From positions 5,704,001 through 5,768,000 of the forward strand of contig NZ_SMGE01000001.1 of the NCBI RefSeq assembly GCF_004339525.1: DNA of 64,000 nt, read 5' to 3'. Shown here piece after piece: positions 33,556 to 41,542 of this stretch; the first letter of the stretch is position 1; each line of letters opens with the position of its first letter. The translations under genes and the position numbers were made by a program. Under the pieces are notes generated by a model, which was given only the letters and a program-made list of their open reading frames with translations, had not been told where the DNA came from and ran no database searches. The stretch is from Flavobacterium sp. 90 (lineage in GTDB: Bacteria > Bacteroidota > Bacteroidia > Flavobacteriales > Flavobacteriaceae).

Positions 33556-34974
33556 CTATTTTAAAACTAATTTATTTATCATTCCTTCAAAAATAAAACC
33601 GTGAAAAGGAAGCACAGAATACCAATAAAGTTTACCAAATATTCCTTTAGGTTTAAAAGTTGCCGCCTGATATAACGTGTCGTTAAAAATTTTAAACTCT
33701 AGCCATGCTTCTCCGGGAAGTTTCATCTCGGCATACAAAATTAATTTTCCCTGTTCTTTATTAGCATAAACCACGCGCCAAAAATCGAGTGCATCGCCGG
33801 CATGAATCTCATGTTTGTTTGTTCTGCCACGTCTTGCGCCAACCCCTCCAAAAAGTTTATCAATAAAGCCACGCAAACTCCACAGCCAATCTCCATAATA
33901 CCAGCCGGTTTCTCCGCCTATAGACCAAATTTTGGCAATCGTAGCATCACGGTCAATGATTTTTCTTTTTCTCCTGTCAATAAAACAATCCTTTTTAGGA
34001 ACTTTAAGATAATAAGAAACACTTCCTTTAAACTGTCCGCTGATTTGTGAATCTTTCCAGCTTGAAGCTACAGCATCTTCATCAATCTTTACAAGTGCCT
34101 TTTGCAACGCCTGATTGTAACTAATAGGTTTTACATCTAATAAATCATTAATTCTATTATCACTGCAAACAACTTCAACTTTCATACTGCTCACTAATGC
34201 CGAAGCCAGTTTAAAAGAGGTAGAAGTAATAAAATACAACCAATACGATGATAATTTTGGCGTCATTACCGGAAGCGTATAAATGTATCTTTTAAGGTTT
34301 TTAGCTTCAGCAAATCTCAATAACATTTCTTTGTAGGTCAGAATATCTGGTCCGCCAATATCAAAACTTTCGTTGTATGTTTTAGGATTTAGCAATGCTT
34401 TTATCAAAAATTCCAAAACATCAGTAATAGCAATGGGTTGACATTTGGTATTAAGCCATTTTGGAGTAATCATTACAGGGAGTTTATGAATCAAATCGCG
34501 AATAATTTCAAAAGAAGCGCTTCCGGATCCTACAATAATTCCCGCTCTTAAAGTGGTAGTTGGAGTTTTTCCGGATTTTAGAATTTCTTCTACTGCTTTT
34601 CTCGAAGACAAATGTTTAGATAAGGATTTATCATTGACAATTCCGCTTAAATAAATAATTTGTCTGGCGTTTGTTTTGTTTATTTTTTCCTTGAAATTGT
34701 TAGCCGAAATTCTTTCCAGTTCATCATAATTATCTGCAGCAGACATGGAATGAATAAGATAATAAGCAGCATCAATATCATCCGGGATTTTTTCTACACT
34801 TTCCTGATTTAAAAAATCAACTTCAATAAGTTGTATGTTTACTGAAGTTTTTTCAGGATAATAAAATCGGTTTTTATCCCGAACACAACAAATTACTTCA
34901 TGTCCCTGATTTAGCAATAAAGGCAAAAGCCTTTTACCAATATATCCTGTTACGCCTGTTAATAGAATTCTCAT
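33556..34974 (-). CDS. NAD(P)-binding SDR protein with C-terminal DUF2867 domain
   Basis: The 472-residue protein has an N-terminal Rossmann domain (MRILLTGVTGYIGKRLLPLL, GxxGxxG at 7-13; AGIIVGSGSASFEIIRDLI) of the atypical SDR group, in which the catalytic tetrad is poorly kept. The C-terminal part is DUF2867 (IWSIGGETGWYYGDWLWSLRG; GVGARRGRTNKHEIHAGDALDFWRV), a SRPBCC-like fold. The combination is typical of proteins found near photolyase genes in Bacteroidota and Proteobacteria. The substrate is unknown. It is followed upstream by a second SDR gene on the same strand. Confidence 0.88.
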   Translation of the reverse strand: MRILLTGVTGYIGKRLLPLLLNQGHEVICCVRDKNRFYYPEKTSVNIQLIEVDFLNQESVEKIPDDIDAAYYLIHSMSAADNYDELERISANNFKEKINKTNARQIIYLSGIVNDKSLSKHLSSRKAVEEILKSGKTPTTTLRAGIIVGSGSASFEIIRDLIHKLPVMITPKWLNTKCQPIAITDVLEFLIKALLNPKTYNESFDIGGPDILTYKEMLLRFAEAKNLKRYIYTLPVMTPKLSSYWLYFITSTSFKLASALVSSMKVEVVCSDNRINDLLDVKPISYNQALQKALVKIDEDAVASSWKDSQISGQFKGSVSYYLKVPKKDCFIDRRKRKIIDRDATIAKIWSIGGETGWYYGDWLWSLRGFIDKLFGGVGARRGRTNKHEIHAGDALDFWRVVYANKEQGKLILYAEMKLPGEAWLEFKIFNDTLYQAATFKPKGIFGKLYWYSVLPFHGFIFEGMINKLVLK

Positions 34975-35069
34975 GCTTTTATTGTTTATGACCCGTTGGG
35001 CAATGTCATTAAGTTAAGAGGAAATCTGTAAAATTACTTAACAGTTTAATTAAGAAAGTAATTATAAAG

Positions 35070-35150
35070 ATCCGTTTTTATCAGCGTTTTCGCTTTAGCG
35101 AATCAGTAAAATCAGTGTCTAATTTTTACGCGGATAAACACGGATTGGGT
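35070..35150 (-). repeat. Dispersed intergenic repeat, copy 2
   Basis: On the reverse strand CTGATTCGCTAAAGCGAAAA followed by CGCTGATAAAAACGGATC resembles the sequence at 5,992-6,045. It fills the spacer between the two SDR genes. Confidence 0.5.
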
Positions 35151-35153
35151 TGC

Positions 35154-35837
35154 TTACATTTTAAAACTAACCAAACCATAATCCATTTGAAAAATTTGTC
35201 CAGAGATTGATCCGGCGCTTTTAGAAATCAAATAATCTGCCATTTGCGCCACTTCCTGAGGTTTTAAATAATTCTTAAGCGGATGACGCTCGATCATATT
35301 TTCTTTCATACGATCATTTCGTAAAATGGAAGCTGACAATGAAGTTTCGGTAATCGTGGGTGCAATTCCATTAATACGAATTGTGGGAGCCAGTTCTGCG
35401 CCAAACGATTTTACAAGACCTTCTACTCCACCTTTTGCTACAGCAATACTGGCATGATAAGGCATTCCGAGTTTTACGGCAACTGTACTAAAAAGAATAA
35501 TCGACGGATTTGTTCCTTTTTTTAAAGCCGGCAAATAATGCTGTATCACTTTTACAGCGCCAATGACATTGATTTCGAAATCATTTCGAAAATCATCAAT
35601 ACTTAAATTCAAAATAGGTTTCAAATTTATAGATCCGGGACAATAAATAAGAGCATCGATACTTTCAATTTCAGGAAGTGTATCAAGTAAAACATCTGCT
35701 TTATAATGAATTAAATTAGGATGCGAAATATCAGGAGCATTTCTGCTAATGTTGTAAACCTGCTTATTTTCTAATTGCTGCAACACTATTGTACTGCCAA
35801 TTCCTTTGCTTCCTCCAATAACTACTACTTTTTCCAT
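35154..35837 (-). CDS. SDR family oxidoreductase with shifted active-site motif
   Basis: The 227-residue protein is a short-chain dehydrogenase with the cofactor motif VVIGGSKGIGSTIVLQ and the C-terminal ISGQIFQMDYG. The usual YxxxK active site reads YHASIAVAKGGVEGLVKS. The lysine is at position +8 from the tyrosine and not +4, a pattern I recall in an SDR subgroup near photolyases. The activity may therefore differ from classical SDRs. It is divergent from the TIGR03643/photolyase pair. The shared spacer has an inverted TTGTTTAA/TTAAACAA pair. Confidence 0.85.
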   Translation of the reverse strand: MEKVVVIGGSKGIGSTIVLQQLENKQVYNISRNAPDISHPNLIHYKADVLLDTLPEIESIDALIYCPGSINLKPILNLSIDDFRNDFEINVIGAVKVIQHYLPALKKGTNPSIILFSTVAVKLGMPYHASIAVAKGGVEGLVKSFGAELAPTIRINGIAPTITETSLSASILRNDRMKENMIERHPLKNYLKPQEVAQMADYLISKSAGSISGQIFQMDYGLVSFKM

Positions 35838-35928
35838 TGTAATATCTTTAAATTAAAAATGCTTTCTAATTGCTCAATATTCACAATCAACTTTAATAAA
35901 AAGCTGATTTACAGCTTAAAGATAGTTA

Positions 35929-35960
35929 TTGTTTAACTTTTATGCAATAACATTAAACAA
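35929..35960. promoter_or_regulatory. Inverted repeat in the divergent promoter region
   Basis: TTGTTTAA (35929-35936) and TTAAACAA (35953-35960) are exact complements separated by 16 nt, centred between the SDR and TIGR03643 genes. It could be an operator controlling both directions. No regulator is encoded nearby. Confidence 0.35.
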
Positions 35961-36028
35961 AATAAATTTTAATTAAGTATCTTAGCCTTACAATTATTCC
36001 ATTTAATAGTTCAAAAAAACTTATTTAT

Positions 36029-36319
36029 ATGAATGTAAAACATAGCAACTTTTCTGTAATTGAACTGGATCGTATCATTGAAATGGCTTGGGAAGACAGA
36101 ACCACATTTGATGCTATAAAATTTCAATTTAATTTATCAGAAGCTGATGTGAAGGTTTTAATGAAAAAAGAATTGAAATTTAGCAGTTATAAACTATGGC
36201 GTAAACGTGTAGAGAATTGCAAAACCAAACATTCGGCAAAACGTTCCGTCGAAATAGATCGTTTTAAATGCAGCAGACAACGTGCGATTTCAAACAATAA
36301 AATTTCAAAGAGAAGATAA
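36029..36319 (+). CDS. TIGR03643 family protein (DUF2805)
   Basis: This 96-residue basic protein has the full family signature: VIELDRIIEMAWEDRTTFDAIKFQFNLSEADVKVLMKKELK then SSYKLWRKRVENCKTKHS. The first part resembles a helix-turn-helix. It is nearly always encoded close to photolyase/cryptochrome genes, and its function is unknown. The C-terminal tail is rich in Arg/Lys (VEIDRFKCSRQRAISNNKISKRR), compatible with nucleic acid binding. The photolyase gene follows 45 nt later. Confidence 0.88.
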   Translation: MNVKHSNFSVIELDRIIEMAWEDRTTFDAIKFQFNLSEADVKVLMKKELKFSSYKLWRKRVENCKTKHSAKRSVEIDRFKCSRQRAISNNKISKRR

Positions 36320-36364
36320 TAATCTCTGTTTAACAAAGGCATTGACTTCATTACAACTTAAAAA

Positions 36365-37792
36365 TTGAACAAAAAAGAGATCAATATTATATGGTTCAAA
36401 CGTGATCTTCGTTTTACAGATCACGAACCTCTTTTTATGGCACAGCAAGAAAATATTCCACTGCTTTTGGTTTATATTTTTGAGCCTTCAATAATGGCGC
36501 ACGATGATTCGGATGTTCGTCATTGGAGGTTTGTTTATGAATCTTTGAAGGAAATGCAATCTAAGTTAAAGGCAATTGGAGCACAACTTTATTATTTTCA
36601 TAATGAAGTCGAACCTGTTTTTGAGCAATTATGCAGCATTTATGATGTTAAAACCGTTTTTTCGTATCAGGAAATTGGCAATAAAACCACCTTTGAACGC
36701 GATATTTCCATGCAGTCTTTTTTTAATAATCATAAGATTATCTGGAAACAATCACAATTACATGGCGTAATCAGAAAACTGAAATCCAGACAAAATTGGG
36801 ACGAACGCTGGGAAAAAGTAATGCGTGCAGATCCCAGAATAATTGATCTGAATACGATTAAATTTGAAAGTTTAGATGCTGATTTTTATCTGAATTTAAA
36901 AGGAAAAACACTTTCTAAAGAAATTACGGAACGCAATGAAAACTTTCAGCAAGGTGGTGAATATTGGGCTTGGCGTTATTTAAAAAGTTTTGCAGAAGAA
37001 CGTCACGTAAATTACAGCAAACACATTTCTAAACCTAGTTTAAGCCGAAAAAGCTGTAGCAGACTTTCGCCTTATCTCACCTACGGAAACATCAGTATGA
37101 GAATGGTATATCAGTATACCAATCAGTTTTATGAAGCGTCTCCAAACCAAAAAGCGATGCTTAATTTTGTTTCAAGACTGCATTGGCATTGTCATTTTAT
37201 GCAGAAATTTGAAAGTGATTGCCGTATTGAGTTTGAAAATATCGATCATAGCTTTGATGTACTCATAAAACCTAAAAATGAAATCTATATAAAAGCCTGG
37301 CAAGAAGGGAAATCCGGTGTTCCTATTGTTGATGCCTGTATGCGATGTTTAATTGCAACCGGATTCATCAACTTTAGAATGCGTGCTTTGGTAGTTTCCT
37401 TTTTTGTTTTTAATCTTTGGCAAGACTGGCGCGATCTTCATTTTTTAGCCCGACAGTTTCTGGATTATGAACCCGGAATTCATTATCCGCAGTTGCAAAT
37501 GCAGGCGGGCGTTACAGGAACAGGAACAATTAGAATCTATAATCCGATTAAAAATTCTGAAGAACATGACAGCGACGGAATCTTTATTAAAAAATGGATT
37601 CCCGAATTAGCCAATATTCCGCCTCACTTACTTCATGAACCGTGGAAATTAGGCTTGATAGATCAGCAATTGTATGAATGTGAAATTGGAAAGGATTATC
37701 CGTTTCCGATCGTAGATATTGAAGAAACCAGAAAACATGCAAGCGCCATCATTTGGAACATCAGAAAAAATGGAGAAATTAATATTAAATAA
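36365..37792 (+). CDS. Cryptochrome/DNA photolyase family protein
   Basis: The 475-residue protein has the N-terminal photolyase domain (NIIWFKRDLRFTDHEPLFMA; WKQSQLHGVI) and the FAD-binding domain (SRLSPYLTYGNISMRMVY; FVSRLHWHCHFMQKFE; GVPIVDACMRCLIATGFINFRMR; LDYEPGIHYPQLQMQAG). These enzymes use blue light and FAD to split cyclobutane dimers, or act as light sensors. The frame has no ATG before residue 25, and a stop lies immediately upstream. The start is therefore TTG at 36365. Confidence 0.92.
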   Translation: MNKKEINIIWFKRDLRFTDHEPLFMAQQENIPLLLVYIFEPSIMAHDDSDVRHWRFVYESLKEMQSKLKAIGAQLYYFHNEVEPVFEQLCSIYDVKTVFSYQEIGNKTTFERDISMQSFFNNHKIIWKQSQLHGVIRKLKSRQNWDERWEKVMRADPRIIDLNTIKFESLDADFYLNLKGKTLSKEITERNENFQQGGEYWAWRYLKSFAEERHVNYSKHISKPSLSRKSCSRLSPYLTYGNISMRMVYQYTNQFYEASPNQKAMLNFVSRLHWHCHFMQKFESDCRIEFENIDHSFDVLIKPKNEIYIKAWQEGKSGVPIVDACMRCLIATGFINFRMRALVVSFFVFNLWQDWRDLHFLARQFLDYEPGIHYPQLQMQAGVTGTGTIRIYNPIKNSEEHDSDGIFIKKWIPELANIPPHLLHEPWKLGLIDQQLYECEIGKDYPFPIVDIEETRKHASAIIWNIRKNGEINIK

Positions 37793-37830
37793 AACTTTCC
37801 TCCCGATTACTAAATACGATTATTGCTTTT

Positions 37831-38014
37831 TGGTTTCAACTACAGGGACATAATATATTGTCAAAACCGTTTCCCATGGTTGAAACCCCGGGCTATATTG
37901 AATTATTATTGAGGAATTATCTAAAACCATAGCCTGTGGTTTCAACCACAGGAACACAATATATTACCACAACCGTTTCCCATGGTTGAAACCAGGGACT
38001 ACATTGAATTATCG
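37831..38014. repeat. Two tandem copies (106-bp period) of a GTTTCAACC palindromic repeat
   Basis: TGGTTTCAACTACAGGGACA at 37831 recurs with few changes at 37937. The downstream parts (CCGTTTCCCATGGTTGAAAC and TTGAATTAT) recur at the same 106-bp spacing. Each unit is itself an inverted repeat: GGTTTCAACCA against TGGTTGAAACC. The element fills the spacer between the photolyase and LacI genes and has no coding potential. Confidence 0.75.
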
Positions 38015-38086
38015 AAAAATTATTAGCGCTACAACTTGCAATCAATTGCTTATCTTTTCGAAAACATAAATTATTTTTTAAATAAA

Positions 38087-38117
38087 TTTGCTTAAACGTT
38101 TAACTTTATTATATTTG
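38087..38117 (+). promoter_or_regulatory. Promoter of the sugar locus with LacI-type operator O1
   Basis: TTTG (38087-38090), exactly 19 nt, then TATATTTG (38110-38117) form a perfect consensus promoter. The palindrome TTAAACGTTTAA (38092-38103) lies between the two boxes, with the central CG typical of LacI-family sites. Repressor binding would block this promoter and give autoregulation. Confidence 0.8.
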
Positions 38118-38137
38118 CCCTTCAAGAAAACGTTATA

Positions 38138-39160
38138 GTGAAAAAAGTTTCCATAAAAGATGTAGCATTAAAAGCGGGTGTGTCTATCGCCTCGGTTTCT
38201 TATGTGCTTAATAATAAGCCTAACGGCCGCATTGGAAAAGAAACTGCAGAAAAGGTTATCAAAGCAGCCGAAGAATTAAATTATCGTGCCAACACTGCTG
38301 CAAAAAATCTAAAAACACAACGAACCAATATTATCGGATTAATTGTGGCTGATATTGCCAATCCTTATTTCTCGCAAATTGCGCGAATAATTGAAAACGA
38401 AGCTACTAAAAAAGGATATACACTTATTATAGGAAGTTCTGACGAAAATAAAGAAAAATTTGAAAGTCTTGTCAGTATGTTTTATCACCGTCAAGCGGAA
38501 GGATTAATTATTGCGCCTGTTGAAAATTCAGAAGCTTGTTTGCAAAGATTACAAAAACAAAATATTCCGTTTGTGTTTATAGACCGTTATCTTCCAAAGA
38601 TTAAGGCAGACAATATTCAGATCAATAATTATGATATTAGTTATAATGTTACGCAGCATCTTATCAAAGAAAAACGAAGCAATATACTTATTGTAGCTTA
38701 TGATTCAACGCTGGATCATTTGATGCAACGAACTCAGGGTTTTAAAGATGCTTTAGAGAAATACAATATACCGTACAACGCAAATAACATATTGAATATT
38801 AACAAGGATCAAATTGATCAGGATATTGATAAAGGCTTCAATACTATATTTCAAGGCAATAACAAACCTGATGCTGTATTTTTTGTAAGTAATAAATTGG
38901 CGGTTTCAGGCTTAAAAAAAATCATGAAACTTGGAATTGCTGTACCTACAGATCTTGCAGTTGTGGCTTTTGACGAAACGGAAGCATACGAACTTTTCAG
39001 CGTGCCATTATCTTATGTAAGTCAGCCTTTGACCGATATTGGAATTGAAGCAGTTGAACTCCTTCATAATAAAATTAAAGATCCGCTGCTTCCTGTACAA
39101 AATATTACTCTCGAAGCTCAAATGCACATTAAAGCCTCTTCAAAAATCAATAATTTATAA
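38138..39160 (+). CDS. LacI-family transcriptional regulator
   Basis: The 340-residue protein starts with GTG at 38138. It has the LacI helix-turn-helix (VSIKDVALKAGVSIASVSYVLNN, 4-26) and hinge helix (YRANTAAKNLKTQR). A periplasmic-binding-protein-like effector domain follows, with IIGLIVADIANPYFSQIARIIE, IPFVFIDRY and VAVVAFDETEAYELFSVPLSYVSQP. The effector is likely the sugar or sugar phosphate handled by the downstream kinase, permease, porin and epimerase. Identical TTAAACGTTTAA sites lie before this gene and twice before the kinase gene, so it probably represses itself and the operon. Confidence 0.93.
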   Translation: MKKVSIKDVALKAGVSIASVSYVLNNKPNGRIGKETAEKVIKAAEELNYRANTAAKNLKTQRTNIIGLIVADIANPYFSQIARIIENEATKKGYTLIIGSSDENKEKFESLVSMFYHRQAEGLIIAPVENSEACLQRLQKQNIPFVFIDRYLPKIKADNIQINNYDISYNVTQHLIKEKRSNILIVAYDSTLDHLMQRTQGFKDALEKYNIPYNANNILNINKDQIDQDIDKGFNTIFQGNNKPDAVFFVSNKLAVSGLKKIMKLGIAVPTDLAVVAFDETEAYELFSVPLSYVSQPLTDIGIEAVELLHNKIKDPLLPVQNITLEAQMHIKASSKINNL

Positions 39161-39184
39161 TAACTTTTTTATTTAGCATTTTGC

Positions 39185-39196
39185 TTAAACGTTTAA
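39185..39196 (+). promoter_or_regulatory. LacI-type operator O2
   Basis: A perfect TTAAACGTTTAA preceded by TTTGC, exactly as in O1. It lies just after the regulator gene. Confidence 0.75.
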
Positions 39197-39206
39197 TCTA
39201 ATCTCA

Positions 39207-39287
39207 TATGAAATTACTCATTCCACTTATTACGATACAAAACAGCATACAAGAAATTCAAATGCACTTTAATATTTTCAAAATTTA
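39207..39287 (+). other. Tandemly duplicated leader with a 26-codon open frame
   Basis: The end of the LacI gene plus O2 (about 39,120-39,200) is followed 137 bp later by a similar stretch (39,260-39,340) carrying O3. Shared pieces are AATGCAC, TTTTTATTTAAA and TTGCTTAAACGTTTAA. Between them an ATG at 39207 opens 26 codons ending at TAA. I see no known leader peptide, and it may be only a by-product of the duplication. Confidence 0.4.
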
Positions 39288-39321
39288 ATAATCTATAATA
39301 CTTTTTTATTTAAAACTTTGC

Positions 39322-39333
39322 TTAAACGTTTAA
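39322..39333 (+). promoter_or_regulatory. LacI-type operator O3
   Basis: A third perfect TTAAACGTTTAA, again after TTTGC, ends 11 nt before the kinase start codon. Binding here would block elongation or translation start. Confidence 0.75.
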
Positions 39334-39344
39334 CCTAACCACTT

Positions 39345-40268
39345 ATGAAAGAACAAACAACTAAATCGTCCATATATTGCTATGGAGAAGTACTTTGGGA
39401 TATATTCCCTGACGGAGCACGTGCTGGAGGAGCGCCTTTTAATGTAGCTTACAATTTGATGAGAATGGGAGTCGACGCCCACATGATTAGCCGAATTGGA
39501 AATGATAAACTAGGCAGCGATCTTATGAAACAGTTATCTGACTGGAATATCGCTACTGAAAACACTCAAATCGATAATCAATATCCTACCGGAACTGTAC
39601 TGGCTCATATCGATGAACATAACGAGGCACATTATGACATTACAGAACCTGTTGCATGGGATTTTATTGAATATAGAGACGACCAAATTAATAAAGTAAG
39701 TAATGCCGCTGCCTTTGTTTTTGGAAGTCTGATTACCAGAGGAGAAAAATCTCGAAATACACTTTTTCAGCTTTTGGAAATAGCAAAATTTAAAGTTTTT
39801 GATGTCAATATCAGACCTCCATTCTTTTCTGTTCCTGTGGTTAAAGAACTTCTTTATAAAGCAGATTTGGTTAAGATGAACAAAGCTGAACTACGTTTGA
39901 TACTGGACTTTTTAGGAAGAGATTATGTCAATGAAGATGACAGTATTCGCTACATACAAGACGAGTTCAATATAAATGAAGTTCTCATAAGTAAAGGCAG
40001 TAAAGGTGCTATTTATTATAATGGTGACGATCATTATCAGGCTTTGGCAGTTCCTGTTAAAATAGCAGATACCGTAGGAAGCGGTGACGCATTTCTGGCA
40101 GGATTTCTTTCTAAGAGAATTACCAATTCAAGTCCGGAAGAAATTATGGCGCAAGCCGTTGCATTAGGAGGTTTTATTACTTCTAAAGAAGGCGCTTGTC
40201 CTTCTTATACCTTAACGGATTTTAATGCTTTTCGCCAAGATCACAAACTAATTTCTTCTTCAATTTAA
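39345..40268 (+). CDS. PfkB-family sugar kinase (fructokinase-like)
   Basis: The 307-residue protein has the fructokinase opening YCYGEVLWDIFPDGARAGGAPFNVAYNL and the anion-hole motif DTVGSGDAFLAGFLSKR, with the catalytic Asp in GSGDAF. ATP plus a ketose, most likely fructose, would give the phosphate. It is cytoplasmic. It is the first gene of the sugar operon after the regulator and starts 11 nt past operator O3. The permease gene follows 11 nt downstream. The exact sugar is inferred from the neighbouring ketose epimerase. Confidence 0.9.
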   Translation: MKEQTTKSSIYCYGEVLWDIFPDGARAGGAPFNVAYNLMRMGVDAHMISRIGNDKLGSDLMKQLSDWNIATENTQIDNQYPTGTVLAHIDEHNEAHYDITEPVAWDFIEYRDDQINKVSNAAAFVFGSLITRGEKSRNTLFQLLEIAKFKVFDVNIRPPFFSVPVVKELLYKADLVKMNKAELRLILDFLGRDYVNEDDSIRYIQDEFNINEVLISKGSKGAIYYNGDDHYQALAVPVKIADTVGSGDAFLAGFLSKRITNSSPEEIMAQAVALGGFITSKEGACPSYTLTDFNAFRQDHKLISSSI

Positions 40269-40279
40269 TTCACTATCTG

Positions 40280-41542
40280 ATGTCACAAGCTAAATTTACA
40301 GAGAAAAAATATACTATTACGTTCATATTTGTAACCTCACTATTCCTGTTTTGGGCGATTGCTATTACAATGGGCGATGTACTGAACAAACATTTTCAGA
40401 ATGTTTTACACATTAGTAAATCAGAATCCGGATTGGTACAATTATCCATTTTTGGCGCTTATGCCGTTATGGGAATTCCGGCTGGTTTGTTCATGAAAAA
40501 ATACGGCTATAAAAAAGGAGTTTTACTAGGGCTTATTTTATATGCTTTGGGTGCTTTTTTATTCATTCCGGCTGCTCAAAACGAATCATTTTCTTTTTTC
40601 AGAGCTGCTTTATTTATACTGGCTTCCGGACTTGCAACTCTTGAAACGGTAGCGCATCCTTTCGTCGCTTCCCTTGGAGACGAACGCACAAGCGACCAGC
40701 GAATCAATTTTGCACAATCATTCAATGGTTTAGGTGCTATAATTGGACCTTTGGTAGGTGGTTTTTTCATACTAAATACAAAAGGTGCTGAAGGTCTGGA
40801 ATCTGTTAAAACACTTTACATGATTATTGGATTTGTAATTCTTGCTATCGCATTGGCTTTTTGGTTTGTAAAAGTACCAACTCTAAAAGATCCGCATGCA
40901 GAACAAGCAGAAAACACAACTGATTCCGTAAACCACGATGTAATACCTAATGCGCCATTATATCGTCAGCGTCATTTTATGTGGGCAGTAGCAGCACAGT
41001 TCTTCAACATTGGAGCACAAGGCGGAACTTGGGCTTACTTTATTAATTATGGTGTAGAAAAAACAGGTCTTCCTGACAATCAGGTGGCTTATTACTTTTC
41101 GCTAAGTATGGCAATGATGATGATTGGACGTTTTATTGGTACATTTTTAATGCGTTACATTGCGCCAAACAAATTATTGGCAGTATATAGCATTTGTAAT
41201 ATGTTACTTTGCGTGATCATTTCACAAAGTTTCGGATGGGTTTCGTTTGGAGCCTTAATCATGCTTAACTTCTTTTTAAGTGTAATGTATCCAACTATTT
41301 TCAGTCTGGGATTAAAAAAACTGGGAAATAAAACGGAACAAGCTTCTTCTTTTTTAGTAATGGCAATGTTTGGCGGAGCGGTGTTCCCTCCTATTATGGG
41401 ATTTGTAGCCAATACAAATATTGCTTATGCTTATCTTTTACCAATAGTTTGTTATGTGGTTATACTTTTATTTGCTGTCAAATATTACAAGCCAAAAACA
41501 CTTGGATTAGGAGAACTTGCAATAAACAAAAGCAGTATATGA
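40280..41542 (+). CDS. Sugar MFS permease (FucP/GluP-like)
   Basis: The 420-residue protein has 12 hydrophobic segments and the FHS-type MFS pattern: FIFVTSLFLFWAIAITMGDVLNKHFQNVL in TM1, SGLVQLSIFGAYAVMGIPAGLFMKKYGYKKG, and FFNIGAQGGTWAYFINY in TM7. Relatives are proton symporters for fucose, glucose/galactose or fructose. It moves the sugar across the inner membrane to the kinase. Its stop codon overlaps the start of the porin gene (ATGA), so translation is coupled. Confidence 0.93.
   Translation: MSQAKFTEKKYTITFIFVTSLFLFWAIAITMGDVLNKHFQNVLHISKSESGLVQLSIFGAYAVMGIPAGLFMKKYGYKKGVLLGLILYALGAFLFIPAAQNESFSFFRAALFILASGLATLETVAHPFVASLGDERTSDQRINFAQSFNGLGAIIGPLVGGFFILNTKGAEGLESVKTLYMIIGFVILAIALAFWFVKVPTLKDPHAEQAENTTDSVNHDVIPNAPLYRQRHFMWAVAAQFFNIGAQGGTWAYFINYGVEKTGLPDNQVAYYFSLSMAMMMIGRFIGTFLMRYIAPNKLLAVYSICNMLLCVIISQSFGWVSFGALIMLNFFLSVMYPTIFSLGLKKLGNKTEQASSFLVMAMFGGAVFPPIMGFVANTNIAYAYLLPIVCYVVILLFAVKYYKPKTLGLGELAINKSSI

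Noticed and set aside
37831..38014. CRISPR array
   Set aside because: Only two units with a 106-bp period, and the spacers are themselves similar; no cas genes in the window.
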